From Streptomyces griseoviridis (GTDB lineage: Bacteria > Actinomycetota > Actinomycetes > Streptomycetales > Streptomycetaceae): 64,000 bases of DNA. Under the pieces are notes generated by a model that did not search any database, was not told the origin of the DNA, and saw only the letters and a program-made list of their open reading frames with translations. Where the stretch lies: NCBI GenBank assembly GCA_014649155.1, contig BMSM01000006.1:1-64000 (forward strand), read 5' to 3'. Both the position numbers and the translations under genes were made by a program. How positions within the stretch are numbered: the first letter of the stretch is position 1; every line of letters starts with the position of its first letter. This document shows, one piece after another, positions 17,178 to 25,322 of the stretch.

Positions 17178-17839
17178 CGGCCGCGGCGCCCACCCGGGTC
17201 CTGGTCTGCGACGACCAGATGCTGATCCGCACCGGACTGGTGACGATCATCGACGCCCAGCCCGACCTCGCGGTGGCCGGCGAGTGCGGTGACGGGCGAA
17301 GCGCCGTCGACCTCGCCGGGCGGCTGCGCCCGGACGTCGTGGTGATGGACATCCGGATGCCGGGCCTCGACGGCATCGAGGCCACCCGCCGCCTAGCCGG
17401 CGCCGGTGTCGCCCACCCCGTCAAGGTCCTGGTGGTGACCACCTTCAACCTCGACGAGTACGTCTACGAGGCGCTGCGGGCCGGCGCCAGCGGCTTCCTG
17501 CTCAAGGACGCGCCCCCGGACCGGCTGCTGCACGGCATCCGGACCGTCGCCACCGGCTCGGCGCTGCTGGACCCGGAGGTGACGCGCCGCCTGGTCGGCC
17601 GGTACGCCGCCCGCATCCGCCCCGCCGACGGCGCGGCACCCGAGGTGCCGCTGACGCCGCGCGAGCTGGAGGTGCTGCGGCTGATCGCGGACGGCCTGTC
17701 CAACACGGAGATCGCCGCGGCGCTGCTGATCAGCCGGGAGACCGTGAAGACGTTCGTCTCCCGCATCCTCACCAAGCTGGGGCTGCGCGACCGCGTGCAG
17801 GCCGTCGTCTACGCCTACCGGCACGGCCTGGTCACGTGA
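17174..17839 (+). CDS. NarL-family response regulator
   Basis: A 221-residue product. The receiver domain (about 8-125) has the acidic pair CDD at 12-14, phospho-acceptor D59 (VVVMDIRMPG) and K in FLLKDAP. The LuxR HTH (about 155-215) has LTPRELEVLRLIADGLSNTE and SRETVKTFVSRILTKLGL. Translationally coupled to the kinase gene. Its last 8 bases overlap the convergent hydrolase gene. Confidence 0.94.
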   Translation: MTAAAPTRVLVCDDQMLIRTGLVTIIDAQPDLAVAGECGDGRSAVDLAGRLRPDVVVMDIRMPGLDGIEATRRLAGAGVAHPVKVLVVTTFNLDEYVYEALRAGASGFLLKDAPPDRLLHGIRTVATGSALLDPEVTRRLVGRYAARIRPADGAAPEVPLTPRELEVLRLIADGLSNTEIAAALLISRETVKTFVSRILTKLGLRDRVQAVVYAYRHGLVT

Positions 17840-18713
17840 CCGGGGCCGCGCCCGCCCCCGTGGGCGGCAGCGCGGCGACGCCGGCCAGGACCCGGGCCGC
17901 CGGTGCCGGGTCGACCAGCCACTTCAGGTGGCTGCCGGTGAGGGTGCGGACGTCGTAGGGGTTGTCCGGGGTCAGCGCGTCGCCCTCGCGGATCATCCGG
18001 TCCTGCATGGCGAGCGGGATGGCGGCGTCCTCGGTCAGCCGCACGTACGACCGGGGGATCCGCCCCCAGGTGCCGGCCCGCGCGCGGTCGTCGGGGGTGC
18101 CGGTGTCGAGGTTCTCGTCGGGCTGGAAGGTGTTGAGGAACACCAGGAACTCGTCGTCCGTGCCGTCGGCGAGGAACGCCGCCTTGAGGGAGGCGAGGAC
18201 GGCGGGGTCGGCGGTGCGGAAGTTGGCGCGCAGCACGCCGAGTTCGGCCGGGTTCCCGGCCATCACCGAGGCGAGCCCCGTGCTGTCGGCCCCGGCCATC
18301 TCGGGCTCGGCGTAGTAGGCGCCGACCGGCAGGTCGACGGGGCACCAGGCGGAGACGTAGACGAGGCGGTCGATCAGGTCGGGCCGCCGGCCGGCCGCGA
18401 CGGTGGCCGTGAGGCCGCCCCGGCTGTGCGAGACGAGGACGACGGGCCCGTGCCGCTTCGCGCGCTCCAGCACCCCGAGGAGGTGCGCGACGTTGTCGGC
18501 GAGCGTGACGCCCTTGAGGGCGCCGGGCGCGGTGGCGAGCCCCTCGGGGTCCTGCGGTGCCTGGTAGGCGCGCGGATACGTCGCCGCGAACCCGTGCCCC
18601 GGGAGGTCGACGGCGACACAGCGGTGCCCGAGGAGGCCGAGTTCGGCCTGGAGGGGGGCGAAGGAGAAGGAGTTCGCGAACGCTCCGTGCACCAGGACGA
18701 ACGTCGGCTGCAT
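17832..18713 (-). CDS. Alpha/beta-fold hydrolase
   Basis: A 293-residue product. ATG at 18713 is followed directly by the first strand (QPTFVLVHGAFANS), so the 74-codon in-frame extension upstream is rejected. The oxyanion region is LVHGAF, the nucleophile elbow is VSHSRGG (Ser where the first Gly usually is), and the likely catalytic His is in LTGSHLKW near the C-terminus. Substrate unknown; relatives include esterases and lactonase-like enzymes. Confidence 0.88.
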   Translation of the reverse strand: MQPTFVLVHGAFANSFSFAPLQAELGLLGHRCVAVDLPGHGFAATYPRAYQAPQDPEGLATAPGALKGVTLADNVAHLLGVLERAKRHGPVVLVSHSRGGLTATVAAGRRPDLIDRLVYVSAWCPVDLPVGAYYAEPEMAGADSTGLASVMAGNPAELGVLRANFRTADPAVLASLKAAFLADGTDDEFLVFLNTFQPDENLDTGTPDDRARAGTWGRIPRSYVRLTEDAAIPLAMQDRMIREGDALTPDNPYDVRTLTGSHLKWLVDPAPAARVLAGVAALPPTGAGAAPVT

Positions 18714-18792
18714 CTGTACCCCCGTCTTCCGGCCGCCGCGGTATCGGCGGCGCGCGTACCACCGGTCGCGGCTCACCGTACGCAAGGGGAGA

Positions 18793-19143
18793 TCATCCGC
18801 GCCAGGGGCGGGCGAACGGCCCCTCCAGCGCGGCCCAGTGCAGCAGCAGGACCGTCTTGCCGTCGGCGATGCGGCCGTCGCGGACCATGGCGAGGGCCTC
18901 GGTGAAGGGCACCTCCAGGACCTCGATGTCCTCACCCTCCGCCGCCACCCCGCCGCCCGCCGAGGTCCGGTCGGCCGGCGTGCAGGGCGCGGCGTAGAAG
19001 TGGAGGCGTTCGGTGACCGAACCGGGGCTCATGCAGGCGTCGAGGACGGGGGTGAGCGGGCCGAGGGCGACGCCGAGTTCCTCGGCGGCCTCGCGGCGGA
19101 CGGCGTCGGCGGGCGCGTCCTGACGGCCGGGTGACACCCCCAT
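18793..19143 (-). pseudogene. NUDIX hydrolase lacking its N-terminal part
   Basis: A 116-residue frame that begins almost at the NUDIX box (GRQDAPADAVRREAAEELGV) and continues as a normal NudK-like C-terminus (SPGSVTERLHFYAAP, EGEDIEVLEVPF, DGKTVLLLHWAALEG). Family members have about 80 further residues before the box that build the fold and dimer, so this is a 5' truncation. The breakpoint abuts the palindrome at 19147-19162. It could still be transcribed from that region, but an active enzyme is doubtful. Confidence 0.7.
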
Positions 19144-19146
19144 GTA

Positions 19147-19162
19147 TCTACAAGCATGTAGA
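19147..19162. promoter_or_regulatory. TCTAC-N6-GTAGA palindrome upstream of terD
   Basis: TCTAC at 19147-19151 and GTAGA at 19158-19162 flank AAGCAT. A TAGGCT -10-like box follows at 19166-19171 on the plus strand, placing the palindrome in the -35/-10 spacer of the terD promoter. Sites with the same arms and spacing lie upstream of the TerB gene (34648-34663 and 34710-34725). Confidence 0.6.
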
Positions 19163-19251
19163 AGTTAGGCTGTCGGGAGTCGGCCCGACCAGCGGGGCGC
19201 GGCGGGCGGCCCCACCGGGCGCCGCCGGCACGGCACGAGAAGGAGTACGTC

Positions 19252-19827
19252 ATGGGAGTGTCCCTGGCCAAGGGTGGCAACGTCTCGCTCAGCAAGGAGG
19301 CCCCCGGTCTGACCGCCGTCCTGGTCGGCCTCGGCTGGGACGTGCGCACCACGACCGGCACCGACTACGACCTGGACGCCTCGGCCCTCCTCCTCGACGC
19401 GTCCGGCACCGTCCTCTCCGACCGGCACTTCGTCTTCTACAACAACCTCAGGAGCCCGGACGGTTCGGTCGAGCACACCGGCGACAACCTCACCGGCGAG
19501 GGCGAGGGCGACGACGAGTCGGTCAAGGTCGACCTCGCCGCCGTACCCGCCGGGGTCGACCGGATCGTCTTCCCGGTCTCCATCCACGACGCCGAGAACC
19601 GCGGCCAGAGCTTCGGCCAGGTCCGCAACGCCTTCATCCGCGTCGTCGACCAGGCCGACGGCCGGGAGATCGCCCGCTACGACCTCTCCGAGGACGCCTC
19701 CACCGAGACCGCGATGGTCTTCGGCGAGCTGTACCGGCACGGCACCGAGTGGAAGTTCCGCGCCGTCGGCCAGGGCTACGCCTCCGGCCTGGCCGGCATC
19801 GCCGCCGACTTCGGCGTCCACGTCTGA
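19252..19827 (+). CDS. terD: TerD-family protein
   Basis: A 191-residue product matching the family's full length: [54 protein letters not shown], and [17 protein letters not shown]. Conserved acidic residues of the calcium-binding sites (DYDLDAS and GDDES) are present. TerD proteins act in tellurite and envelope stress, and in differentiation in streptomycetes. The start has AGAAGGAG upstream. It stands alone, not in a ter operon, but shares a palindromic promoter element with the TerB-like gene 15 kb away. Confidence 0.95.
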   Translation: MGVSLAKGGNVSLSKEAPGLTAVLVGLGWDVRTTTGTDYDLDASALLLDASGTVLSDRHFVFYNNLRSPDGSVEHTGDNLTGEGEGDDESVKVDLAAVPAGVDRIVFPVSIHDAENRGQSFGQVRNAFIRVVDQADGREIARYDLSEDASTETAMVFGELYRHGTEWKFRAVGQGYASGLAGIAADFGVHV

Positions 19828-19921
19828 CCCTCGCGCCCCGGCAGGCATACGTCCGCGCTTCCCGGGCAGGCGCCCCCGGTCACCGCTCGCGTAAGCCGGC
19901 AGAGGGGAAGCGTCTCCGTCC

Positions 19922-21148
19922 ATGGCCGAGGCACCGGACTCGACGACCACGCGCACGCTCGATCCACGGCCCGGTGACTCCCCCGGCAGACCCCCCGCCC
20001 CGGCGGCCCCCCGCAGTCCGCGGGGCGCCCGCCGGGGCTTTCCTTCGGCCCTCGCGCGCTGCGGCCGGGTGGACGCGCTGGACGGGCTGCGCACCCTCGC
20101 CGTGGCCCTGGTCCTCGTCTACCACGTCGAACCGGACCTGCTGCCCGGCGGCTCGGTCGCCGTCGACCTGTTCTTCACCATCAGCGGCTTCGTCATCACC
20201 CGGCTGCTGCTCGCCGAGTACGTCCGCACCGGCCGGATCGCCCTGTTCCCCTTCTTCCGCCGCCGCTGGCTGCGCCTGGTCCCGGCGCTTCTCGCGGTCT
20301 GCGCGGTCTGCGCGGTGCTGGACGCCACCACCTCCCTGTGGGCCTTCGACGGCGCCCTGCGCGCGGCCGGCCTCGCCGCGGTCTTCGCCGTCAACCTGGT
20401 ACGGGCGTCCGAGCCCGGCCCGTACTCCGACCTGACCGCGCCCCTCGCCCACACCTGGTCCCTGGGCGTGGAGGAGCAGTTCTACCTCGTGTGGCCGCTG
20501 CTCCTGTTCACCCTGCTGCGCCTGCTGCGGGCCCGTACGGTCCTGATGTGCACGGCCGTCCTGTGCGCGCTGCCCGTGCTGTGGCGCTGCGCCCTGTGGG
20601 CCCCGGACGCCGCGCACCGCGTCTACAACGGCACCGACACCCGCGCCGACCAGCTCCTCGCCGGCGCGCTCGTCGCCGTCCTGCTGGCCCGCCTGCGCGC
20701 CGACGACCCCCGGCTGGCCCGGCTGCGCGTCTGGACCGGCCGGCTGGCCTGGCCCCTGCTCGGGTCCCTGCTCCTGGTCGCCTGGCAGGTCCCGGTGACC
20801 CGGCACACCGGTTGGTGGACCCCCCTCTGGTACACCGCCGGGCTCCTCGCGATGGCGGCGCTCTCCGCCACGCTCCTCACCGACCTGGAGCTGCGCCCCC
20901 GCGCCCGCCTCTCCCGCCTGCTCTCCCTCCCCGTGCTCGCCTGGCCCGGCCGCAACCTCAGTTACGGCCTCTACCTCTGGCACTACCCGGCGGTCCGCCT
21001 GCTGGCCTCCCTCGGCATGAAGGAGGGCCGGCCGGCGGCGACGGTGGTGCTGACCGGCGTGCTGGCGCTGCTCTCGTACTGGCTGATCGAGAGCCCGGTC
21101 CAACGCGCCCTCCGGAGGCGGACGTTGCGGGCGGACCGGGCGTCCTGA
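19922..21148 (+). CDS. Membrane acyltransferase 3 (OafA/YrhL family)
   Basis: A 408-residue protein. After a 45-residue Pro/Thr-rich cytoplasmic leader come about 10 membrane helices. Family landmarks are RVDALDGLRTLAVALVLVYH (with the catalytic-type His), GSVAVDLFFTISGFVITRLL, RRRWLRLVPALL and HTWSLGVEEQFYLVWPLLL. Such enzymes transfer acetyl or other acyl groups to exported sugars. The substrate is unknown; there is no glycan cluster next to it. Confidence 0.93.
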   Translation: MAEAPDSTTTRTLDPRPGDSPGRPPAPAAPRSPRGARRGFPSALARCGRVDALDGLRTLAVALVLVYHVEPDLLPGGSVAVDLFFTISGFVITRLLLAEYVRTGRIALFPFFRRRWLRLVPALLAVCAVCAVLDATTSLWAFDGALRAAGLAAVFAVNLVRASEPGPYSDLTAPLAHTWSLGVEEQFYLVWPLLLFTLLRLLRARTVLMCTAVLCALPVLWRCALWAPDAAHRVYNGTDTRADQLLAGALVAVLLARLRADDPRLARLRVWTGRLAWPLLGSLLLVAWQVPVTRHTGWWTPLWYTAGLLAMAALSATLLTDLELRPRARLSRLLSLPVLAWPGRNLSYGLYLWHYPAVRLLASLGMKEGRPAATVVLTGVLALLSYWLIESPVQRALRRRTLRADRAS

Positions 21149-21204
21149 CACGCCGCGCCCGCTCGTCCGCGCCCGCTCGCCCGGCCCCGCTCATCCGGTC
21201 CCGC

Positions 21205-21735
21205 TCATCCGGTCCCGGTCGCCGGGGTTCCGTCCGGGGCGAACGCGCGGTGGAGGGTGAAGGCGTGCGGCGCGGGGCCGTGGTCGCGGAGGTGCTCCAG
21301 TCCGCGCACCCCCTCCCGCCAGGTCGGTGTCACGTCGTCGGGCACCCACCACGCCACGTGACTCGGGTGCCCCGTCCGCTCGAACCAGTCGTGCCGCCTG
21401 CTCAGCGCCGTACGGTGCAGGCCGGTGTGGACGGCGTCGAAGGCGGAGCGCGGGCCGGTCCAGAGGGAGAGGGTCGCGGCCAGCGCGGTGGTCTCCACCG
21501 TCCGGCCCTTGCCGTACCAGGCCGGTACGGCGAACTCCCCCCACGGGCCCCAGTCCGCCCCGAAGAGCAGACCCCGGTCACCGCCCGCGGGCTCGGCACG
21601 GGCGAGGTACCCGGGGTGCCGGCCGATCTCCCGGTAGACGGACTCCCCGAGGGCGTAGAACTCGCCCGTGAGAGGCGTGGGATCGGCGAGGGGGGACTTC
21701 AGGACGCCGAAGGTGTACAGCGCGAGCTGGGGCAT
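21205..21735 (-). CDS. DUF3291-type protein
   Basis: A 176-residue product starting with ATG at 21735, with AGGGAGAG upstream. It matches the DUF3291 pattern: QLALYTFGVLKSPLADP, FYALGESVYREIGRHPGYLAR, FAVPAWYGKGRTVETTALAA and WWVPDDVTPTWREG. A dimeric alpha/beta barrel or monooxygenase-like fold is likely; function unknown. The same frame stays open upstream through the 15-bp minisatellite to a GTG at 22056 with GGGAAG before it, so a longer form with a Pro/Ser/Ala repeat leader is possible. Confidence 0.85.
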   Translation of the reverse strand: MPQLALYTFGVLKSPLADPTPLTGEFYALGESVYREIGRHPGYLARAEPAGGDRGLLFGADWGPWGEFAVPAWYGKGRTVETTALAATLSLWTGPRSAFDAVHTGLHRTALSRRHDWFERTGHPSHVAWWVPDDVTPTWREGVRGLEHLRDHGPAPHAFTLHRAFAPDGTPATGTG

Positions 21736-21775
21736 GCGTCTCTCCCTGGTGCGGGGTGCCTGGTGCGGGGTGCCC

Positions 21776-21910
21776 GGTGCGGAGGGGTTCGGTGCGGAGG
21801 GGCTCGGTGCGGAGGGGCTCGGTGCGGAGGGGCTCGGTGCGGAGGGGCTCGGTGCGGAGGGGCTCGGTGCGGAGGGGCTCGGTGCGGAGGGGCTCGGTGC
21901 GGAGGGGCTC
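21776..21910. repeat. 15-bp minisatellite, nine units
   Basis: The unit GGTGCGGAGGGGCTC is repeated nine times head to tail; unit 1 differs by one base (TTC for CTC), and more degenerate GGTGCGGGGTGCC copies precede it from about 21749. It lies just upstream of the DUF3291 start. Because 15 is a multiple of 3 it is open in several frames; in the minus frame continuous with DUF3291 it would encode a five-residue repeat (Ser-Ala-Pro-Ser-Pro). Confidence 0.97.
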
Positions 21911-22208
21911 GGTGGCCCACTGGGGCGTGGCCGGCTCGGCTCCTCGCGGGCGGCCCGGCCCGGACCGACTCCGGCGCGACCGTGGGCGGTCGCCGGGGAC
22001 CAGGTGAAGGTAGCGGCCTTCGCGGGCCCTGTCGACGTTGCGTTTTCCCTGTTCACGTGGCTTCCCGTACCGGCCGTTCGCGGGCCGGCGGCGTCCCGTC
22101 GGGGGCGGCGTCCGCGCCGGACCCGGCCGGCGGGTGCCGAACCGTAGACTGCGCCCCTGAGCGCCGGCCCGGTCCGGCCGTGGTGCGCCGTCTGGGGGAG
22201 GACATCGC

Positions 22209-24068
22209 ATGCAGGACCCTGCGGACCCGGCGGGGACCGCCGCGCCCGAGGCCGGCGGCCGGGACGGTGGCGCCGCGCCCCCCGGCACCGACGGTCCGGA
22301 GGAGGCGGCGGACAGCGGCGCGCCGGCGGCCTCCACGGTGCTGGCGGAGGTACTTCCCGGCATCGCCGTCGTCCTCGGTGAGGTGCCGCCGGAACTCGCG
22401 CCCGAGCTGGTCGACTTCGGGCTCGTACCGGCCGTCGACCGCGCGCGGCTGGCCGCCGTCCTCGCCTCGGTCGGCGGCGCGGCGACCGCGGCCGGCGCCC
22501 TCGGTGACGCCGTCGCCGGCATGCAGGGCCTCTACCGGCTCAGCGACGCGACCCGGGCGCTGTTGAAGGCCGGCGCGACGCTCGCCGCCAAGGACGGCGC
22601 GAACCTCGGGACGGTCATGGTCCCGGGCCGCATCCTCGCCCAGGCCCGGTTCCTTCCCGTGACCTCGGTGAGCATGGCCCAGAACGCGGCCTCGCTCGGG
22701 CCGGCGCTCGCGATGGTCGGCCTGCAGATGCAGCTCAGCGAGGTCACCGGCCTGGTCAGGACCAACATCGCGCTGACCGGCCAGGTACTCGCGGCCCTCC
22801 GCAAGGAACAGTGGTCCGAACTGGCGGGGCTCGTCACCACCGTCGACCGCGCCGTCGACCAGGCCCGCAAGGCCGAGACGGTCCCCACTTCGCTGTGGGA
22901 GAGCGTCGCGGGCAGTCAGACGCTGCTCGACAAGCAACTCGACCTCTACCGGCGCAACGTCCGCGACCACGTCCGGCAGATCGACGGGGCCGGCCCCCGG
23001 CACCGCCGCGAGTACCTCCAGGCGAACGCCGAGGCGATCGTCTTCGACGCCTACGCCCTGCTGTCCTCCCTCAAGGCGTGGACCGGGTACCAGGCGCTCC
23101 GCGCCGCGAGGGCACGCGCGACCGGCCGCGACGACGCGGACGAGGCACGGTTCGTCGGCATCGTCGCCCGCGACACCCGCGCGGAGCTGGACTCCGCCCT
23201 CGCCGCCACGACGAGCCTCGTCGGCTCGCTGACGCGGGAGCTGCGCGTCATCGCCGAACTGCCCGGACGGGACACCCTGTCCCAGTCGCTGCCGGGCCGG
23301 CGCAAGGACGCGAAGGCGGCCCGCCAGACCTCCGCCCGCCTCCTGGAGGCGATCCAGCCGCTCTCCGACGTGCTCCGTCCACCGGCCCCCGCGCTCACCG
23401 CGCCGGACGTCGTCTGCGCGCCCGAAGCGCTGGACCCGGCGCCGTACCTCCGCGTCCTGCGCTGGTTCCTGGAGGGCGGTGAGTCCCTGCGCGTCCTCGG
23501 TTTCCCCGACCAGGTCGATGCCCTCGGCCCGATCTCCGCGTTCCTCGGCGGCGCGATGGAGAAGCTGGCGGCGGCGCGGGACAAGGCTCCGGCGAGGACC
23601 CTGGTCGCGGTCACGGACCGCCGCGTCCTGACGGCCCGGGCGAACGCGTTCCTCGAACAGGGCGAGATCCGCCAGGAGATCCCGGTCGGCCAGGTGCGGT
23701 ACGTCCGGGCGGCGTCCGCGCAGGACCGGAGCGGGCGCCGGGCGGTCGACCTCATCACACGGGACGAGAGCATCCGGTGGCTCTTCCGCGCCGGCATCGA
23801 CAGCGCGGCGGTGGACGCGCTCGCCGCGGTGCTCGCGGAGTCGATGACGATCCCGGACGCGGAACGCGACGAGCTGCTGGGACGCCGGCGCCCCGCCGCC
23901 GAGGCGGACGAGCGGAGCGGGGACGCCGCCGTCGGGGCCGGTACGCGGAGCGGGGACGCCGCCGTCGAGGCCGGTACGCGGAGCGGGGACGCCGCCGTCG
24001 GGGCCGGTACGCGGAGCGGGGACGCCGCCCCGGGGTCCGCGGGGCCGGCCGCCGGCGGCCCCGGGTAG
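22209..24068 (+). CDS. Large helical protein of unknown function, PH-like C-terminus
   Basis: A 619-residue product. Residues 1-45 are Gly/Ala/Pro-rich. Residues about 45-400 are predicted mostly helical, with an amphipathic or weakly hydrophobic stretch near 145-190 (VMVPGRILAQARFLP, SLGPALAMVGLQMQLSEV). Residues about 455-560 resemble a bacterial PH-like domain (TLVAVTDRRVLTARAN, IPVGQVRYVRAAS, SIRWLFRAG). The tail carries an 11-residue repeat. TAGACT at about 22143 may be its -10 box. No family was recognised; membrane-associated scaffolding is only a guess. Confidence 0.75.
   Translation: MQDPADPAGTAAPEAGGRDGGAAPPGTDGPEEAADSGAPAASTVLAEVLPGIAVVLGEVPPELAPELVDFGLVPAVDRARLAAVLASVGGAATAAGALGDAVAGMQGLYRLSDATRALLKAGATLAAKDGANLGTVMVPGRILAQARFLPVTSVSMAQNAASLGPALAMVGLQMQLSEVTGLVRTNIALTGQVLAALRKEQWSELAGLVTTVDRAVDQARKAETVPTSLWESVAGSQTLLDKQLDLYRRNVRDHVRQIDGAGPRHRREYLQANAEAIVFDAYALLSSLKAWTGYQALRAARARATGRDDADEARFVGIVARDTRAELDSALAATTSLVGSLTRELRVIAELPGRDTLSQSLPGRRKDAKAARQTSARLLEAIQPLSDVLRPPAPALTAPDVVCAPEALDPAPYLRVLRWFLEGGESLRVLGFPDQVDALGPISAFLGGAMEKLAAARDKAPARTLVAVTDRRVLTARANAFLEQGEIRQEIPVGQVRYVRAASAQDRSGRRAVDLITRDESIRWLFRAGIDSAAVDALAAVLAESMTIPDAERDELLGRRRPAAEADERSGDAAVGAGTRSGDAAVEAGTRSGDAAVGAGTRSGDAAPGSAGPAAGGPG
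23912..24030. repeat. 33-bp in-frame repeat in the 22209 gene
   Basis: About 3.5 copies of a 33-bp unit encode the 11-residue repeat RSGDAAVGAGT (one copy has Glu for Gly). The repeats are nearly identical at DNA level, so the tail is probably length-variable among strains. It follows the last conserved helix. Confidence 0.93.
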
Positions 24069-24080
24069 GCCGCGCGGGCG

Positions 24081-24968
24081 TCAGCGGCCCGGCACCGGTA
24101 CCAGCCGGTACCCCTCCCCCTCCTCGACCACCCGCCCCGCGGTGGGCGGCGGGAAGTGGGTGCCCAGGAGGAGGGTGTCCGTGCCGGCGAGGGAGGCGAG
24201 GAGGGCGCGGCGGGTGGCTTCCGAGCGGGGCGGGTCGATGTCGACGCAGGCGCCGAGCGCGGGGTGCGGGAGCTGGACGGGGTGGTGGACGCAGTCGCCG
24301 GTGATGAGGGCGGTCGCGCCGCCGCTGGTGAGCTGGACGGCGACATGGCCGGGCGTGTGCCCGGGGGTCGGCAGCAGGCGCACGCCGGGGACGAGGCCGG
24401 TGCCGCCGGCCGGGACGTCGACGAGGTCGAGCAGGCCCGCCTCCTCCACGGGCCGGACCGAGTCCTCGAACATCTGCCGCCGGGGTCCGTCCATGGCGTA
24501 CCCGGCCCAGAAGGCACGCTCGGCGCGTGAGGTGACGTAGCGGGCGCGGGGGAAGGTCGGGACCCAGGCGCCGTCCGCCCAGCGGGTGTTCCAGCCGACG
24601 TGGTCGGTGTGCAGATGGGTCAGGACGACCAGGTCGACGGTGTCCGGGGCGAAGCCCGCCGCGGCGAGCCGGTCGAGGTAGTCGGTGCGCAGGTCGTGCC
24701 AGGCCGGGTCGGCGCGGGTCTTGCCGTTGCCGATGCCGGTGTCGACGAGGACGCGCGCACCGTCCGGCGTCCGGACGGCGAAGCTGTGGCTGGCCAGGCG
24801 CAGGACGCCCGCGTCGTCCGCGAAGTCCGGCCGCAGCCAGTCCTGCCCGCGGACCAGGCCGGCGGTGGCGCCGGGCAGCAGCCACGCGCCGGTCCCGGGC
24901 GGCAGGGGGGTCTCGTCGACGCGGTGGACGGTGAGGTCCCCGACGGTCCAGGTGGGGGCGGCGTGCAT
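24081..24968 (-). CDS. MBL-fold metallo-hydrolase
   Basis: A 295-residue product. The zinc motif THLHTDHVGW is present, with downstream ligands in LLPTPGHTPGHVAVQ, TALITGDCVHH and LLGTHFPPP. The fold is that of lactonase-type or general metallo-beta-lactamase hydrolases. ATG at 24968 has GAAGGAG upstream. It diverges from the AtzG/amidase operon, and a 23-bp near-palindrome lies in the shared promoter region, so both directions are probably controlled by the nearby TetR protein. Confidence 0.92.
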   Translation of the reverse strand: MHAAPTWTVGDLTVHRVDETPLPPGTGAWLLPGATAGLVRGQDWLRPDFADDAGVLRLASHSFAVRTPDGARVLVDTGIGNGKTRADPAWHDLRTDYLDRLAAAGFAPDTVDLVVLTHLHTDHVGWNTRWADGAWVPTFPRARYVTSRAERAFWAGYAMDGPRRQMFEDSVRPVEEAGLLDLVDVPAGGTGLVPGVRLLPTPGHTPGHVAVQLTSGGATALITGDCVHHPVQLPHPALGACVDIDPPRSEATRRALLASLAGTDTLLLGTHFPPPTAGRVVEEGEGYRLVPVPGR

Positions 24969-25000
24969 GGGGTCCGGCTCCTTCGCCGATGGAGAGTCGC

Positions 25001-25023
25001 TTAAAGCAATCGGTTTGCCTTAA
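25001..25023. promoter_or_regulatory. Probable TetR operator between MBL and amidase genes
   Basis: The half-sites TTAAAGCAAT and TTTGCCTTAA flank CGG; 8 of 10 positions are symmetric. The core is AAAGC-N9-GCCTT. A further half-site-like sequence TTTGCTTTTA lies at 25061-25070. An AAAGC-N9-GCTTT site with the same spacing precedes the TetR gene at 26786-26804. Confidence 0.65.
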
Positions 25024-25097
25024 GGAGACCCTAGGCCCTACGGTCATCTAACGCCAACTCTTTGCTTTTAGCCGTACCGCCCCGAGGAGCAGCAGCC

Positions 25098-25322
25098 ATG
25101 CCCACCGACGACCTCACACCCCCGGAGGCGGCCCGCTGGGCCGCGCGGGCCGGACTGCCGCTGGCCGAGGACCGGCACGCCCGCGTCGCGGCCACCGCCC
25201 GGCACATCCACTCCGTCGTCTCGGTCCTGCGCGAGCTGGACTTCGGCGACGTCCCGCCCGCCGCCGCCTACTCCGCCCACTCCGACCACTTCGCCGAGGA
25301 GCCCCGCCATGACGCCAGCTGA
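25098..25322 (+). CDS. AtzG-like (DUF4089) small subunit
   Basis: A 74-residue product; ATG at 25098 follows GAGGAG. It resembles the AtzG/GatC-like small proteins paired with amidases: DLTPPEAARWAARAGLPL, then VAATARHIHSVVSVLRELDF and a short tail. In such systems the small subunit stabilises the amidase. It overlaps the amidase start by 14 bases, which supports the pairing. Confidence 0.75.
   Translation: MPTDDLTPPEAARWAARAGLPLAEDRHARVAATARHIHSVVSVLRELDFGDVPPAAAYSAHSDHFAEEPRHDAS

Noticed and set aside
21776..21910. CRISPR array
   Set aside because: The units are contiguous 15-mers with no spacers, and there are no cas genes.
21668..22147. Plus-strand frame encoding a GAEGL-type pentapeptide repeat protein
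   Set aside because: The repeat is simply the 15-bp minisatellite read in one frame; no ribosome site and no conserved flanks.
20338..22566. Plus-strand frame of 742 codons
   Set aside because: Shadow of the acyltransferase gene that then crosses the minisatellite; no domain.
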